Assembly (NCBI RefSeq): GCF_026914265.1
Contig: NC_069135.1
Location: 61,680,738-61,744,737, forward strand
From: Mya arenaria
Taxonomy: Eukaryota; Mollusca; Bivalvia; Myida; Myidae
Direction: 5' to 3'
DNA length: 64,000 nucleotides
The position numbers and the translations under genes were made by a program. Position 1 is the first letter of the stretch, and each line of letters opens with the position of its first letter. The notes beneath the pieces are model-generated. The model had not been told where the DNA came from and searched no databases. It saw only the letters and a program-made list of their open reading frames with translations. Below, piece by piece: positions 10,527-22,639 of this stretch.

Positions 10527-12069
10527 ATGACGTGTAATGACTGTATGATGGACCTCAGTTGCGGTTACTGTTTTGTGGATAATGAGGGCACAGAAATCAG
10601 TAACTCATCCTGCCTACCAACTGGAACGGACAACCCCTGGGTTTCCGGGATTGGACAGTGTAACCAACAAACACTCCCGGGGAAGCTGACCTGGGCTTAT
10701 GACTACTGCCCATCCCCATTTTCCTGGATGCCCATGGTCGGCCTCGTTCTGTACCTCGTCACCTTTGCCCCAGGTCTGCAGATGTTGAGCTTGTCTTTAT
10801 ATACCTAAACACATTTGAGTCATGCTTTGTGCGTCTAAGAGTACATTGTCACCCTTAATCCATGTCTGCAGTTGTTACCTTTGATCTAAGTATGTGTTTA
10901 CCTACAGTGTCTCTATTGCTCTATGTCTGCATATGTAGGATGTCTTTGGTAAGTAGTCATATGTTGTATAAGTTTGTGTTTACCTTATCACCATATCCAG
11001 ATCGGCAGATGTTGTATGTCTCTATAAACCTTATTATGCTGTTTGTGTTTGTACATACCTTGTGACTTGAATACCTAAATATACCTTGTCACTATGTACC
11101 AGGTCCGCAGATGATGCGTGACTGAAAATATATTTTAAACTGTTCACCACATATGCAGATGTTGTGTGTGTCTGAATAAATCTTGTGAACTGTACACCAC
11201 ATATGCAGATGATGTGTGTGTCTGAATAAATCTTGTGAACTTTACACCACATATACAGATGATGTGTTTGTCCGTATCTACTTTGACACCTGTACACCTG
11301 GTCTGCAGATGATGATGATAACCGTATAAGTATGCTTTTTGACACTTATAAAACAGTAATATTTTATGATTTACATGCAGGTATGGGTCCAATGCCATGG
11401 ACTATCAACTCTGAGATTTACCCTCTCTGGTGTCGTAGTTCAGCTATCTCAGTGGCAACATTCACAAACTGGATCTTCAACCTACTCGTCTCCATCACAT
11501 TTATAACTCTCACAGAAAACCTCACGCGATTCGGTAACAATGATATCACATTTATGACTCTAACAAAAACACTCATACAATTCAGTAACGATCAAATAAC
11601 CCAGAAAACTTCCAATGCTTTGGTAAAAAAGATATCACTTTTATAGCTCTCACTGGAAACATCACCGATTTGGTAACAATAATATTTCCATTTAAAAAAA
11701 TATATCCTTCATATGAAGTGTTACTGAATTTCGTTTGTAAGATAAAGATATACACGTAAATCTATTTGTTTGAGGCTCATGTATGCTGTATGCGAGCCGG
11801 GCAGAGTTGAAGGGCTGAATTTTATACAATTTATCATTTCAGGCACTTTTTTGCTGTATGCTGGCCTGACAGTGCTTGGTGCCTTAGTTCTATATATCTG
11901 GCTACCGGAAACTAAGGGGAAAAGTCTTGAGGAGGTCGAAGGTCTATTTGCCCAGCCTTGGTGCGGCACTGTTAATGGCGCGGACTACAATACAAAGACG
12001 ATACAATATGTACACATCCGGGGACTCAATAGAGACGGCCGAGAGTCGGAACTTGACTCACCAGAGTGA
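10527..12069 (+). CDS. SLC2A13: Proton myo-inositol cotransporter-like (HMIT/SLC2A13), last three exons
   Basis: Function known for the family: H+-coupled uptake of myo-inositol across the plasma or endomembrane by a 12-TM major-facilitator protein. Exon A (about 10527-10773; its 5' edge is uncertain and may begin at 10507) encodes the Cys-rich extracellular loop (TCNDC, CGYC, NSSC, QC) that sets HMIT apart from other GLUTs, then TM10 ending FAPG. Exon B (11381-11533) encodes [15 protein letters not shown] and TM11. Exon C (11843-12069) encodes TM12, the sugar-transporter signature [11 protein letters not shown] and the cytosolic tail, ending in TGA. Joins A-B and B-C both split a Gly codon after its first base, so the frame is kept; the acceptors are atgcag and tttcag. 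A candidate AATAAA lies at 12419-12424. The first roughly 400 residues are not in the window, so the gene either starts upstream across large repeat-filled introns or is a fragment. All three exons are followed by tandem copies of their own 3' edges. Confidence 0.9.
10759..11320 (+). repeat. Intronic minisatellite copied from the exon A/donor edge
   Basis: The sequence around the exon A donor (gtcacctttgccccag|gtctgcagatg) recurs in degenerate form through the intron at about 10848, 10986, 11088, 11148, 11197, 11247 and 11285. 10848 matches about 23 of 30 positions. The last clear units (11148-11284) repeat at about 50 bp, with 'cacatatgcagatg' and 'tctgaataaatcttgtgaac'. Several units keep the CAGGT-CTGCAG or TGGT-CTGCAG context, so they look like decoy splice donors. 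Confidence 0.75.
11494..11684 (+). repeat. Four tandem copies of the exon B 3' edge with its splice donor
   Basis: The true edge (11494-11544) begins atcacatttata and contains the donor GT at 11534. Copies follow at 11545-11595 (39 of 51 positions identical), 11596-11633 (shortened) and 11634-11684 (one base shorter before its donor). Each keeps GT at the equivalent place: 11585, 11623 and 11673. Use of the second donor would add exactly 17 in-frame codons; the third and fourth would shift the frame. Confidence 0.85.
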
Positions 12070-12083
12070 CATGTCTATCTTTA

Positions 12084-12192
12084 GTGCGGCACGGTGAAAG
12101 CCACGGGCTAAAACAACAAAATAATACAGTATAAATTCGGGAACTTAAAAGAGAGAATTGGAAGCCAGCATGCAACTCACAAGAGTGAGCTG
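12084..12192 (+). pseudogene. Decayed tandem copy of the SLC2A13-like terminal exon tail
   Basis: Starts at gtgcggcac and matches the coding tail from 11961 (spacing 123 bp) through 'acaatatgtacacatccggg' and 'gactcaccagagtga'-like sequence. The copied frame meets TAA after eight codons, and the segment lies 3' of the real stop, so it is now 3'-UTR or flanking sequence. Confidence 0.75.
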
Positions 12193-12509
12193 AAGGAAAT
12201 ATAGAAATGTATAAAAACGTTAAATCGATCTGTTAAAATACTTGGATTTTCCATTGAAAGGTTACATCTTAATGAAAAGGTTTTTATTTAGTTTTTATTA
12301 TTCGTATGATAATAGACAACAACAAATTCCAAATGTGTGTACGATATTTTAAATGTTGACATTATGAATGTGGTTATATATGTATGTAAATATATACAGG
12401 AGTGGTCATCTAATCAGAAAATAAATTACCCAGTTAACTCGAATATATAGATGATTTTTATTGATTTCAGTGTAATATCGTATGTTGTGTCACGAGTAAT
12501 TTAAAATGC

Positions 12510-12655
12510 GATCTTTTACTGAAATGAACAATTTTCTGTTTCTTAATTCTTATTCAGGAGTGTTATTGATATTATAAATTATTTTTATTAATACCCCTTT
12601 TTTGAAAAGAGTGTTTTCTACGCTGCTACCCGTGGCAGGCCCTTCGTGAAAAGTA
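12510..12655. repeat. Dispersed repeat R1, copy 2
   Basis: Same family as 3690-3873: 'aattttctgttt', an AT-rich middle, 'ttttttgaaaag', 'gctacccgtgg' and 'cgtgaaaa'. Confidence 0.55.
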
Positions 12656-13640
12656 TTGGTAATGACGTAGCTGTCATTGTTTTTCAAAGGGTTAATTGTG
12701 TGTTTTTTTTCAAATACACACTGTTTATTTTTAAAGTAGTTCTTCAAGTTGATATTTAAACTCCTAAATTTGCACTGAGATTGTTGTAATATCAAATGAA
12801 TAAATGTAAAAATATGTTATTGTTAATTGAAATTTATTATTGTTTCATTGCCAAAAAATGTTATTTTATGCTTCAAATGATGTAACGCCTTTATGATGAT
12901 TTTCAGAAATGTGTGGCTAGTGAAGGAAAATAGTGCATGTACAGTTTATTATATGTGTGTTGTTTTAGACTCCGTTTTCCCTACTTTTCGAAAAGGCCGT
13001 GTTCCCTTTTCTATATGTTAAAACCTAATATTGCTATATTGTTTTGTCTTTTACGACTTGTTGGGAAGAAACAAGCAAACAGTGTATAGTATTAAACTGA
13101 AAGATGGTAAACAACTTATTAAGTCATTCTCTAAATTCGTTAAATCCTATTTTTCCTGGTTCCTTTTTGTAAACACTGATTTTGTAGATCTTTTTAATCT
13201 ATTCGTGATCTCTGGTTACCGATTGCCTATTTATCTTAAGAGCTGCATATCTATAGTCAATTCAATCCTTGCCAACAATTTCACTTGGCCTAATGGCTAT
13301 GAACATTTCAAAACTAACTGTCGTTCAAGGCTAAGTTAATCACAGGTTTGATGAAACAGAAAGACGCCGTTACAAACATTCTTAAGAAAGTTTTAATTTT
13401 CTAAAATGAGCTTAAACTGATGTAAAGAAGTGCTTTTTGTCCAACTTATATTGCCAGCACTCCTACTTTTCCCTTTTATTTTGCCATAAAAGCTTATAAA
13501 TATATTCCCACTTTTCCATGGGATAATAATGGAGAGCTAATAAGTGTATCTTTTCTTATTGGATATTTTCCATAGAACCAGAATGTTATAATATACTAAA
13601 TTTGATTTAAGGTAAAGTACCATAATGTTTTATTTCTGAT
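12656..13640. other. Intergenic, no gene supported
   Basis: AT-rich. A 102-codon plus-strand ORF (13031-13339) has no recognisable domain, homologue or splice context, and I do not annotate it as a gene. Confidence 0.4.
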
Positions 13641-14645
13641 TAAAAGGAAGAAGTTCCTTGTCTCCTATTGTTATAATGTTGAGATGTTCCTTTTGTCGAT
13701 GAAATGCACATGTAGGGGTGTCTCTTTTATCTCTGAATGAGATGTTTCCTTCAACGATGAGCTAAAACATGTTAAGGTTTCTCTTTTGTCACTAAAACTC
13801 ACTCTGTTTTGATGTCCCCTTTGTTCGAAATATCAGATTTGAGGTGTTGCTAATGTTAAAAGGCCCCATTTCTCTAAGAGTGATAATGTTAAATTGACTC
13901 TGAGTACGGTATGTAAAATAGGCCTTTTGTTTATCTCTGATTGTGATCATTTAAAAATGACATCGTTGTCTTTGCATGTTCCCCTTTGTCTTCAAATATG
14001 ATCAGTGTTTAATTACTTCTTTATCTATAATTGTGTTACTGTTAAATATTCCCTTTGTCTCTAATTTTGATAAATGCAATTTGTCCCTTTGTGTGATACC
14101 AATGTATTTTTCTTAGTGTGATAATGTTAAATTGTTCCCTATGTCTCTAATTGTGACCATGAATTTTCCGCTTTGTCTCCGTGTGTGATAATGTGGAAAT
14201 GTACGCTATATTTATGAGTGAGATCGTGTCGAATAGCTCGTTCTGTTTATGATCGTGATCATGTTGAATTGGTCTCTTTTTTTGCTGAGTGTATAACTAT
14301 ATACTTCTTCATCTTGTCTCTGAATGTGATCATGTAATTTAGCTGCCTTTGTTTCTGAAAGTGACTCTTGTTGAATTGTTCCCATTGAAAACAGAGCTCT
14401 CCTTTTTGTCTCTGCATGTGATCATTTTAAAGTTGAATAGCTTACTTCGTTTCTAACAAGTGACTGTTGTTGAATTGTTTGCATTGTGTCTGAGTGTTAT
14501 GCTATATAATTATATCCCTTGTGCCTGAGTGTGAGCATGGTAATTTATTTTTCAATATTCTCTTAATATGACTGTTATGTTGATGTGTTCCATTTGTCTG
14601 AGTGTTAATGGTGATGTGTTCCATTTGTCTTGATCTCATGTGATA
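13640..14645. repeat. Old degenerate tandem array, about 35-45-bp units
   Basis: Many diverged variants of 'gttgaattgttcccttt' plus 'gtctctgagtgtgatcat' follow one another, with variable spacing caused by indels. There is no open frame. This is clearly older than the 44-, 46- and 56-bp arrays elsewhere in the window. Confidence 0.7.
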
Positions 14646-14649
14646 TTTG

Positions 14650-17600
14650 TTCTGGCATTAGTTTGTTATGATATAGTCTATTGTTTGTTAAAATATATAT
14701 GATTTAATAGGAGTTGTTCAAGATTATCAGAATTTCATTGGTTGTGTCTTTGGCACAGAAACGTATCAATTATGCCAAAACATGTCTTAAGACATAGGTT
14801 TATAATAGAGTACAGCAGAGTACGAATTATATAGATAAGCACCATGTTCATTAAAATAAATTTACAGTAGTTTTATCCCCCAAACTATATTTTAAATAAA
14901 TAATGTAAATGTGATTTATCTAATGAGATGAAATGTGTTTGTTAGTGTATGAGTATTGTAAAATCTTCAAAAAGTTGATCAACCCTTGTTGTGCTATTTT
15001 TGGAATAAAATGTTGTGAAATTTGATCATATCATTTGTGTATTCGAATTTACCTGAGCTTAATAGGATACGTTCCTAAACAAAATTTTGCCGTCAAAATG
15101 AAATATTTTCTAAATGTACTGAAAATTGATCAGCATAAAGAGGTAGGCTTGCTTTAATCATTTATGTGAACAAATATATTTCCGATGAAGGTAAGTGGAA
15201 AACCCCGTTATCATTAAAGGCACCATAATTTCTTTAATTTTATCCTGAATGGCGTCAATAAATATTAAAATTTTATAGAAAAAACCTCATGTTAATTGAT
15301 AAAAGATATGCACTGAAACAATTATAATGAAATTCAATTTTAAAATTTGTACACATACAAATTCAAAATATCAGAATAACTCGCATTTTGCGTATTTTTG
15401 TTCAACGTCAAATGTGTTCAGTGCTTCAGACGACGGCGCTCTCTATGACTATTTGTATCATATAGCCAAATGTTCAAATTTTCGATATGTAAAAACAATG
15501 TGGTTTCGGGGCTAAATTTTGTGTCATTAAACCTCACATCTGAAACAACAAGTAACTTTCAAGTAAATGACGTAACGTTCCGTAACATCTGAAGGAGTTG
15601 AACAAGCTTAAGTAAATATTCGAATCAGTAAAATAAATTATGAAGGTGCAATTGGTTTAACCAATTTTACTAATCTGTTTAGCACAACTGACAATCGCAC
15701 CCGGAAACGTGGCACGCTGCTTGGAGCAACTGCCCATGCAGTCCAGTACCGGCCTATATTTTAGCTTCGGAATTTATTTATACCTTTAAAGTTATAAGCT
15801 TATAAAATTTCCGCAGGTGATTCGTTTCATTTTTAATTCTTGTTATTTTATAATGAGGGTCACGAAGAACGTTATCTGAACCTTCTGCGGAAGAGCGTCG
15901 ACTGTTTATTGTAGGGCTGCGAATGCGGCAAGATCAGCGTCCGCGTTGTGAGCTTTTTAGTATATGTTCAATATATTTTGGTCGATTGCAGATAATTTGT
16001 AGCTTGTACATCCAGGAAAGATTACTTTGCATAGTCATAAACTATCCGCAAAACCATAAATGTAGGAATGGCTTAAACTATAGCTCAGACATTTATTTGT
16101 TATTACTCTTGTGTCAAAAGCTGCATCGTGTGCTGTTAGGACGGGGTGGTTAAATTCTTAACCACTCGGAAAACGAATACAGGCCAGTAAACACGTCTGC
16201 ACACTCAACAAGTGTCTTGTAATAAAATGAATGCTCTTCATGTGTCGCAATTCCGGTAGGCGATGTGTTGCATGTCAGAATACGGCCACCTGCGCGTATG
16301 ATGCTGTTTCCGGTTATATTGAGCAAGTGCACGGTTTCGACAAAAACTCTGATTGCACGTTGAATTTACGTTAGCTAATAGAGTTACATTCTAAATCAGT
16401 TGGATAACATGAAGTGAAATCTAAGTTTTTGAGAATGGCTCTGACGCTAACGCTCACTCTGCCCATTCCTTAGCATTATGATTTATCTGAAGGTCATCTA
16501 ACTATAACATAGAATAATGGTTTTTGTAACTGGAATACATGCCGTACTCTTAGCATTCAATTCTACAAATTATCACAATTTAACACCAGCATAACGACTA
16601 CGTACATAAAACAATGTTGACGTCAGCAACGTTCAAAATACATTTTTGAAAGCATTGTTATAAATTAATTGCCAAATTAAACAAAACTTTACCGAAATAT
16701 CCATGTATGTTATCACATACATTTCAGCGAAAGGCTGAATATCAGGCTAGGAAATAGTTCACAAAAATACAGGAAGTGCCAGGCATTTAACGAAGCTATC
16801 TTGAACATATAATTTAAAAATTGGTATTGATATAGTTATATAACTGAATTTAGGCATCTCTCAAGGAATTTCCAGACCTTTATGATGTAAAACTATATTC
16901 AAGTGGCGCCAAATGTATCACTAGATGTGAAAAATGGTATGGTGTTAGATAGCGCCTTTTTGCACTAACCGACGACGCGTATATAAGTTATTATAGCAAA
17001 AAAGCGGGAAAAAAAACCCATCTGAAACTTTATTATGGCCAATTTACAAATAATTTGAAATAAAATGTTGAACGTCAATTGGACATGGGTGATGCATTCG
17101 ATTCCAAACAAATACCCGTAATGCAGGACACACAACAACAGTTGTATTTTAAAGGGACTCTTCCATGGTTGAGAGAATGTATTATTTCCTCATTTTGTTC
17201 ATACGAGATAAAGTGTGTCAAATCATCAGGAGTGTTAAACTATGCCAGTTGCACCTTTTTTTTACAAATGGTAATATATGCTAAACAAATTGACTTTGAA
17301 TTCCACGATTTCCATACCCCTTACAAATCAGCTAAAGGCTGTTTGTATAATTTATTCAATAGATATATGAGGAAACAAGTTGCACATTGATCAATGTCTG
17401 TTGAATCATTAATATATGAGGGAACTTTTTTACTATGGTTTATGTCTGTTTAAATAATTCATTCCATTTTTTGGAAACAATTCACACTAAGGTCAATGTC
17501 TTTAGAATTATTCATTCAATATACATGTATAAGGACACGTACATGTGAGTTAAATTTCAATATAAACACATTATAAACATCATATTTACTAAATACAAGC

Positions 17601-17976
17601 TGCATGAAAAAATGACACACCGTGTCTATTACTCTATATTCTTGATCATTCGTTTACACAAAACAATGTTTAAACATTCACACATTTTACATAAACTTCG
17701 TTTATATGTGGTAAGAAGCCAACTTATACTCGTATATTCATGTCTAATAGCAAATTACTACCCGACTTGTCACTTATGAAAACTGTAAAAATTCAACATA
17801 ATTTAAAGTCATTTATCCGTCCAATAATTTCGAATGAATTAAATTACGCGATATGTGATATTAAGCATTGTATAAGCGTATATTCAGTACGATACTATAC
17901 ATTAGAATTATTTTTAAACATAACAAATACTTCACACCTGATACAGATTTCACTAATATCAATTGGTAGACTCGAT
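14650..17976. other. Intergenic, no gene recognised
   Basis: Several 60-103-codon ORFs occur (for example 17079-17390), but none has a recognisable domain or convincing splice signals. A tRNA-Ser/Leu-like ccgagtggttaa string lies on the minus strand near 16160-16171, without a matching B box. Confidence 0.4.
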
Positions 17977-18975
17977 CTATACTAAGCTGAATACTTTTAC
18001 GAAATTCTTCAATTCAGGTCTGGCATACTGACTGCAGGTGACAAACATCATCTTTCTCAGTGAACAGTAAGCCACACTGTATGGCATCTCTATCCCTTCT
18101 TTCTTCCCTAGCTGTTGGGTTATCTCGCCGGTGAGCGTGTCCAGTAACAGGATGTTGTTACTGTCCCTCCCACACACGAGCAGCTGGTTGTCCCCCAGGG
18201 CTGCCAGGCAACGTGGTGAGTCCAGTATCGGGTCTTGGTAGGTCTGGACCACCTCTAGTGAGATGCTCAGCCTGGATATGGTGTTGGTGCCCCAGTCTGA
18301 GATAAATATGACCGGAGTCTGGCTCACCCTGGTCACTGTCAAATACTCGGGATACTCAAACAAAGGTTTTCCACTGGTGTCTTTGTCCACACTATTCTTC
18401 ACCTTTCCCTTCATGTCCATTAACACAACATAACCTGGGTTGACGAAGGACACTATCAAGTTGTCATCACAGACATCTATTCCACAACAGCATCCAGCTA
18501 CATTAACAGCACGCTGTAGCGTGACATTTCCCTGAGTAGATACGAACTGTATCTTATCCACATGAGGTAAAGTGACGGCAGCCCTGTCCCCGGGCAGGAG
18601 ACACAGGTCCCACGGCTGACCTGGCAGGTTCACTTCGGATACCAGCTTGTTATTCTCACTGTCCACCAGCTTCAATGAGTAATTAGCGCGATCTACCAGT
18701 AGGAGTCTGTCCCCGGTTAGGTGGGCAACACTGGACAGCCAGCAGTCACGGGTATCATCTAATGACTTCACTGAAATATCAGGTTGCCTGCTGAACATAA
18801 CCCGGCTTAAGTCAGCACTGTCTTTAAAGAGGACTGAAAGTGAACGCCATCATAAATAACAAAAACAAAAAAATGTTTTGTTTCATCACATTTAAAAAGG
18901 AATAATAATATAATAATAATAATAATTATTATTATAAAAATAATAATAATAATAATTATAATAGTAATAGCAAGA

Positions 18976-19043
<68 letters not shown>

Positions 19044-21892
19044 CATTGTTATCATATCTGATCTTTTTATTAAATTAATCCTAGTGTCGATAGTTCATAT
19101 ATTGTTGTCTCTTTTTACAAAAAATATAAAAGTATGCGAAAATCATTTTTGCATAACGAGTTTTCATTAGGGATAAATGATTGCAATTGTTAATGGGGAA
19201 GTGTATACGGATAAATTTTATTTATGAAAAAAGAAGATTTGTTAATGATATCAACTCTTATTCAACTTTACTTTAAATTTGTCGTCAATAGCCGTTTTGA
19301 TGCGTGTAAAACTTCCAAAACGTCATATAAAACGAATAAGCCAAATGTTTAAAACAGCAAGTTAAAAAAAAATTATTCTCTCTTTTTTGCATTGACTGGT
19401 CGCCGGTCATACGAGTTCGTTATTTTAGAAATTTACTTTCTGTGAAAACGATTTATATACACGCTGTGGTAGTAAATACGCATTTGAGAATTTATGGGCA
19501 TATTGTGAATAATAGTTTAAATTATGCATTTGATAACAAATATAAGTGCCTTAACACGACATTAATTGATTATTTTAAATTTAAGTGATATATAATGGAA
19601 GTACAAAGCTTAATTTACACGATTTTACTAATGAATATAAGTCGCAATAACGAAATTTAAACAATTTAAATTTAAAGTTCAAAGCGCAATTCACACGATT
19701 TAAACAAACATTAATAAATAAAAGTAGGCCGAAATGATATCTCGGCCGAATCGATCCGACACAAATATTTTTTTTCGGTGATAATGGAAGGTACCAGTCT
19801 TAATAATTTACTATATATCCACGGTTATAATGTCATTCACAAATGTATAATACTTTTCATTCATAGAAAGTTGGTTGTAGTACCAAATAGTAATTCAACA
19901 ATATCTTAAAGCACACTGGTCAGTCGGAGACATTGAATATCTAAGATCACCATTTAATCATTTTACTGAAAAAGATCTATAACATTTTATTATGTTGGGG
20001 AATAGTTATTAATCTTAACAATGTATCCAACAAATCATTTAAACGAAACCTTCTTACAAAAGCACAATGGTCTATTAACATCAAATTCGGGATTGTGCAG
20101 TGAAAAAATCCTTTTTGGAATGAGTTCTGTAGACTATTAAATTGCATACATATGAATTTTGATTATTAGTTTTTGTTTTTTTCTTTTGTCTTAAAAGACA
20201 CATGCTTTCATAATAAATGCAATTTTTATTACGCAATATTTTGATTAATGATGTCATTTCAACACTGTCACATTTGTTTCATTCGGGGCTCCTCGTCCAT
20301 TTTTATCGAAAACAACCTCGGATGTATGACGGTTCATCAGTTGAAGTAGTTCGTATTTTTTAATTTTTTTTATCATTAATTAAATTTAGTGTTTTACCTT
20401 GTATTTATTTATCTAAGTTTTAATTGATTGCCAGTAAAGTGTATTATTGCAAACATAGTTAAATTTCCGAAGAGCTTTAAGTCATTAAGTTTAACTGCTA
20501 AATTAAATTACTACGCGATCTACTTGCAGCGGACTTAAACATACGAATTTCTGAGAATGTAAACAGTCCACATACACCCGAGGTTGTTTTCTGGCCGAGG
20601 AGTTAAGAATGCATTTTTATTTGTGTGACGTCAGCAGATTTGCGCAATATTATTTGTCGCAGTATTTAATTATTTTGCTTTTGTTTAGTAATTTACAACA
20701 TAGCTTTTAAAGCAGCGTCAATGTGCCTGGTAAGCTTGAGCGACATCAAAAGGCTTTTGAAAAGAGACTTATAGACTGCACTACATAGGGCAAGGTCAAT
20801 TTTGTGTGTGATTGTACACAAACCTTTTGGTGATACGCCTTGCATGTGTTTTTGTTCTTGCTGCATCGTCGCGAGTTGCCGTTGCTGCTTCTCCTTCTGT
20901 TGTTGTCGTTCTTGCTGCCCTATCGTCTTCTGTTGCAGTTGTTCCTGCTTCGTCTGCTGTTGTTTTTGCTGCTGACCAAAAACCGACGTTTCATTGTCCT
21001 CTTCCAACCTTCCTATTGCTTTTTCAGAAGCTATTAACTGCTCAGTTGAGGGGTCACTGTAAAACATGTATCGGGGAACATCACTCCTCCTGCTCACCTC
21101 TTCCAGGGCTGCCTGGAGACCTACCAGCTCTTTTATAGCTCGCTTTCCTACTATAAATAGCTGATTGCTGTTGTCGTCCTGTGCTTGTAGCTCCGATTTT
21201 AGTTTTTTAATGGATGATTTCATATTTGTGCATTTTGATTTCAGTTCATCTAGCAGTGTCTTGGATGTCCGTTTCTTCCGATCGATTTCTGCCAAGAGTT
21301 CGTTTTCCCTTTTTTGCAGGTACCGGTTTATATTATTCATGAATTTGCGAAGCTCATTGATATTGGTAAGGCTTTCTTCGTCAACTGATTTCATGATCGC
21401 TTGTATGTCGTGTGAAATTTTGCTAATGTCACTGGCCGTGTTGACAAGTCCTGTTTTAAGGCTGTTGTATTCTGCACCCTGCTTATACCGTTTTGCCACT
21501 TGCTGAATTTTCTCTACTTTACAAGAGCGATGATCTTCATTCTCAATTAAACAGTCTCCACACAAAAGTCCATAATGACGCTGACAGTAATATTTGATAA
21601 ACTCTTTAGCATGACGCTGACATGTTTCTGTAAACATTTCCTCTTCACTCTGTTCGTGGAATGAGGAAGGCATACGGTCCTTGTCCTGAAGGGCGTGGCG
21701 TTTGGTTATTTTCTGATTCCGGTGTACTCGGGCACAGTTAGAACACAGGAACTCCTTGCAGACGGGACAGAAGGCCTCGGGGAGGATTTTCTTGCCGTCC
21801 TCCACGCACGGCTGGCAGTAGGTGAGGCCAGGCGCCAAACAAGATGCCATTCTCGCCTTTCGCCCTGGAACTGCATCCATCCTTCTGAGTGC
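17977..21892 (-). CDS. TRIM-like protein: two B-boxes, coiled coil, NHL-like beta-propeller
   Basis: Two exons read on the minus strand. Exon 1 runs from ATG at 21880 to 20824 (352 codons plus one base, donor aaaag|gtttgt). Exon 2 runs from 18833 (acceptor ctttcag|tcctc) to the TGA at 17977. Phases agree, giving about 637 residues. B-box 1: C22, C25, C38, C41, C46, C49, H53, H62. B-box 2: C87, H90, C99, H102, C107, C110, H117, C120. A coiled coil spans about 121-270, then a Gln/Lys-rich linker about 302-346. Exon 2 has about six propeller blades, with repeated LLLVD/LLLLD-type strands. No RING lies upstream of B-box 1 in the visible part. A good acceptor (ttcttatttaag) ends at 21893, so a 5' exon (UTR or RING) may exist. 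By family analogy the role is protein binding or ubiquitin signalling, possibly in innate immunity; the substrate is unknown. An antisense ORF over the Gln-rich linker is a shadow. Confidence 0.87.
18901..19042. repeat. (TAA)n microsatellite in the TRIM-like intron
   Basis: A near-pure trinucleotide run with a few interruptions, directly upstream (minus strand) of the exon 2 acceptor region. It produces an Ile-rich spurious ORF. Confidence 0.95.
19043..20285. other. Remainder of the TRIM-like intron, no gene seen
   Basis: AT-rich sequence with no ORF or exon signature. Confidence 0.5.
20286..20607. mobile_element. Short TIR element (MITE) in the TRIM-like intron
   Basis: The left end, 'ctcctcg' then 'gaaaacaacctcggatgtat' (20289-20331), is mirrored at the right (about 20571-20602), whose reverse complement reads 'ctcctcggcca' then 'gaaaacaacctcgggtgtat'. 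The inner repeats differ at one position in 20. No ORF inside. Target-site duplication not clear; transposase family not assigned. Confidence 0.75.
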
Positions 21893-21933
21893 CTTAAATA
21901 AGAAAGAAATATAGCGTAGCTACAATATGACTT

Positions 21934-21986
21934 ATGAACTCTCTCTGTCTTTCTCTCTGTCTCTCTCTCTCTCTGTGTCTATCTCG

Positions 21987-22021
<35 letters not shown>

Positions 22022-22038
22022 TCTTTCTCTCTCTCGCC
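21934..22038. repeat. (CT)n microsatellite
   Basis: A pyrimidine run of CT repeats with interruptions, just upstream of the TRIM-like first visible exon. It gives Ser/Leu-rich spurious ORFs in several frames. Confidence 0.95.
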
Positions 22039-22639
22039 TCGTTTTGTTGCCATTTTTATATCCCTTTCCAGACGTTAATTATACTCCACAGAAAGGAAGA
22101 GCACCGCGAGGCAGCGCTATAAATGCACCCTAAAGAAACCATCCAACTTTATAGGAAAAAGAGAAATTATATCATATTGTTAACTGAATGGTGAACACGT
22201 AAAAAACATCTTCAATACGATTTACTCTTTAAGGGATCACAGTATATGTTGATACAATGATCAAACCAAAAAAATAACTATAAGATTTTTCTACCGATAA
22301 AACAATATAAGCCTTTTTAAAAGGGAATGTATAGCTACGTGGTCACAAATAGTCAATCAATTTAGATTAGAGTTTTGAAATCAAAGGTCGAGGTCAAAGG
22401 TCCACTTCTGCCAATATACACATAATGGTTGGACTGTTTGGTGGTGGTACGAGACGGTAAACCATATATAGTCCGCCCTATTTACTTTATTACAAAGTTT
22501 GTATATGTTTCTTGTTAATCATGGTTTTATAAATATAAAACTGAAAGTAAATTTAACATGGAATTCCAGTGTCCATTTTGGACAATTATGATGAATATAA
22601 TTGAGATAAATTGTTTCAAGAACTACCTAGACAAATTTA

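Noticed and set aside
13031..13339. 102-codon ORF as a gene
   Set aside because: AT-rich codons, no domain, no splice context, and next to an old degenerate array.
20812..21506. Plus-strand ORFs over the TRIM-like exon
   Set aside because: Antisense shadows of the Gln-rich and coiled-coil coding sequence.
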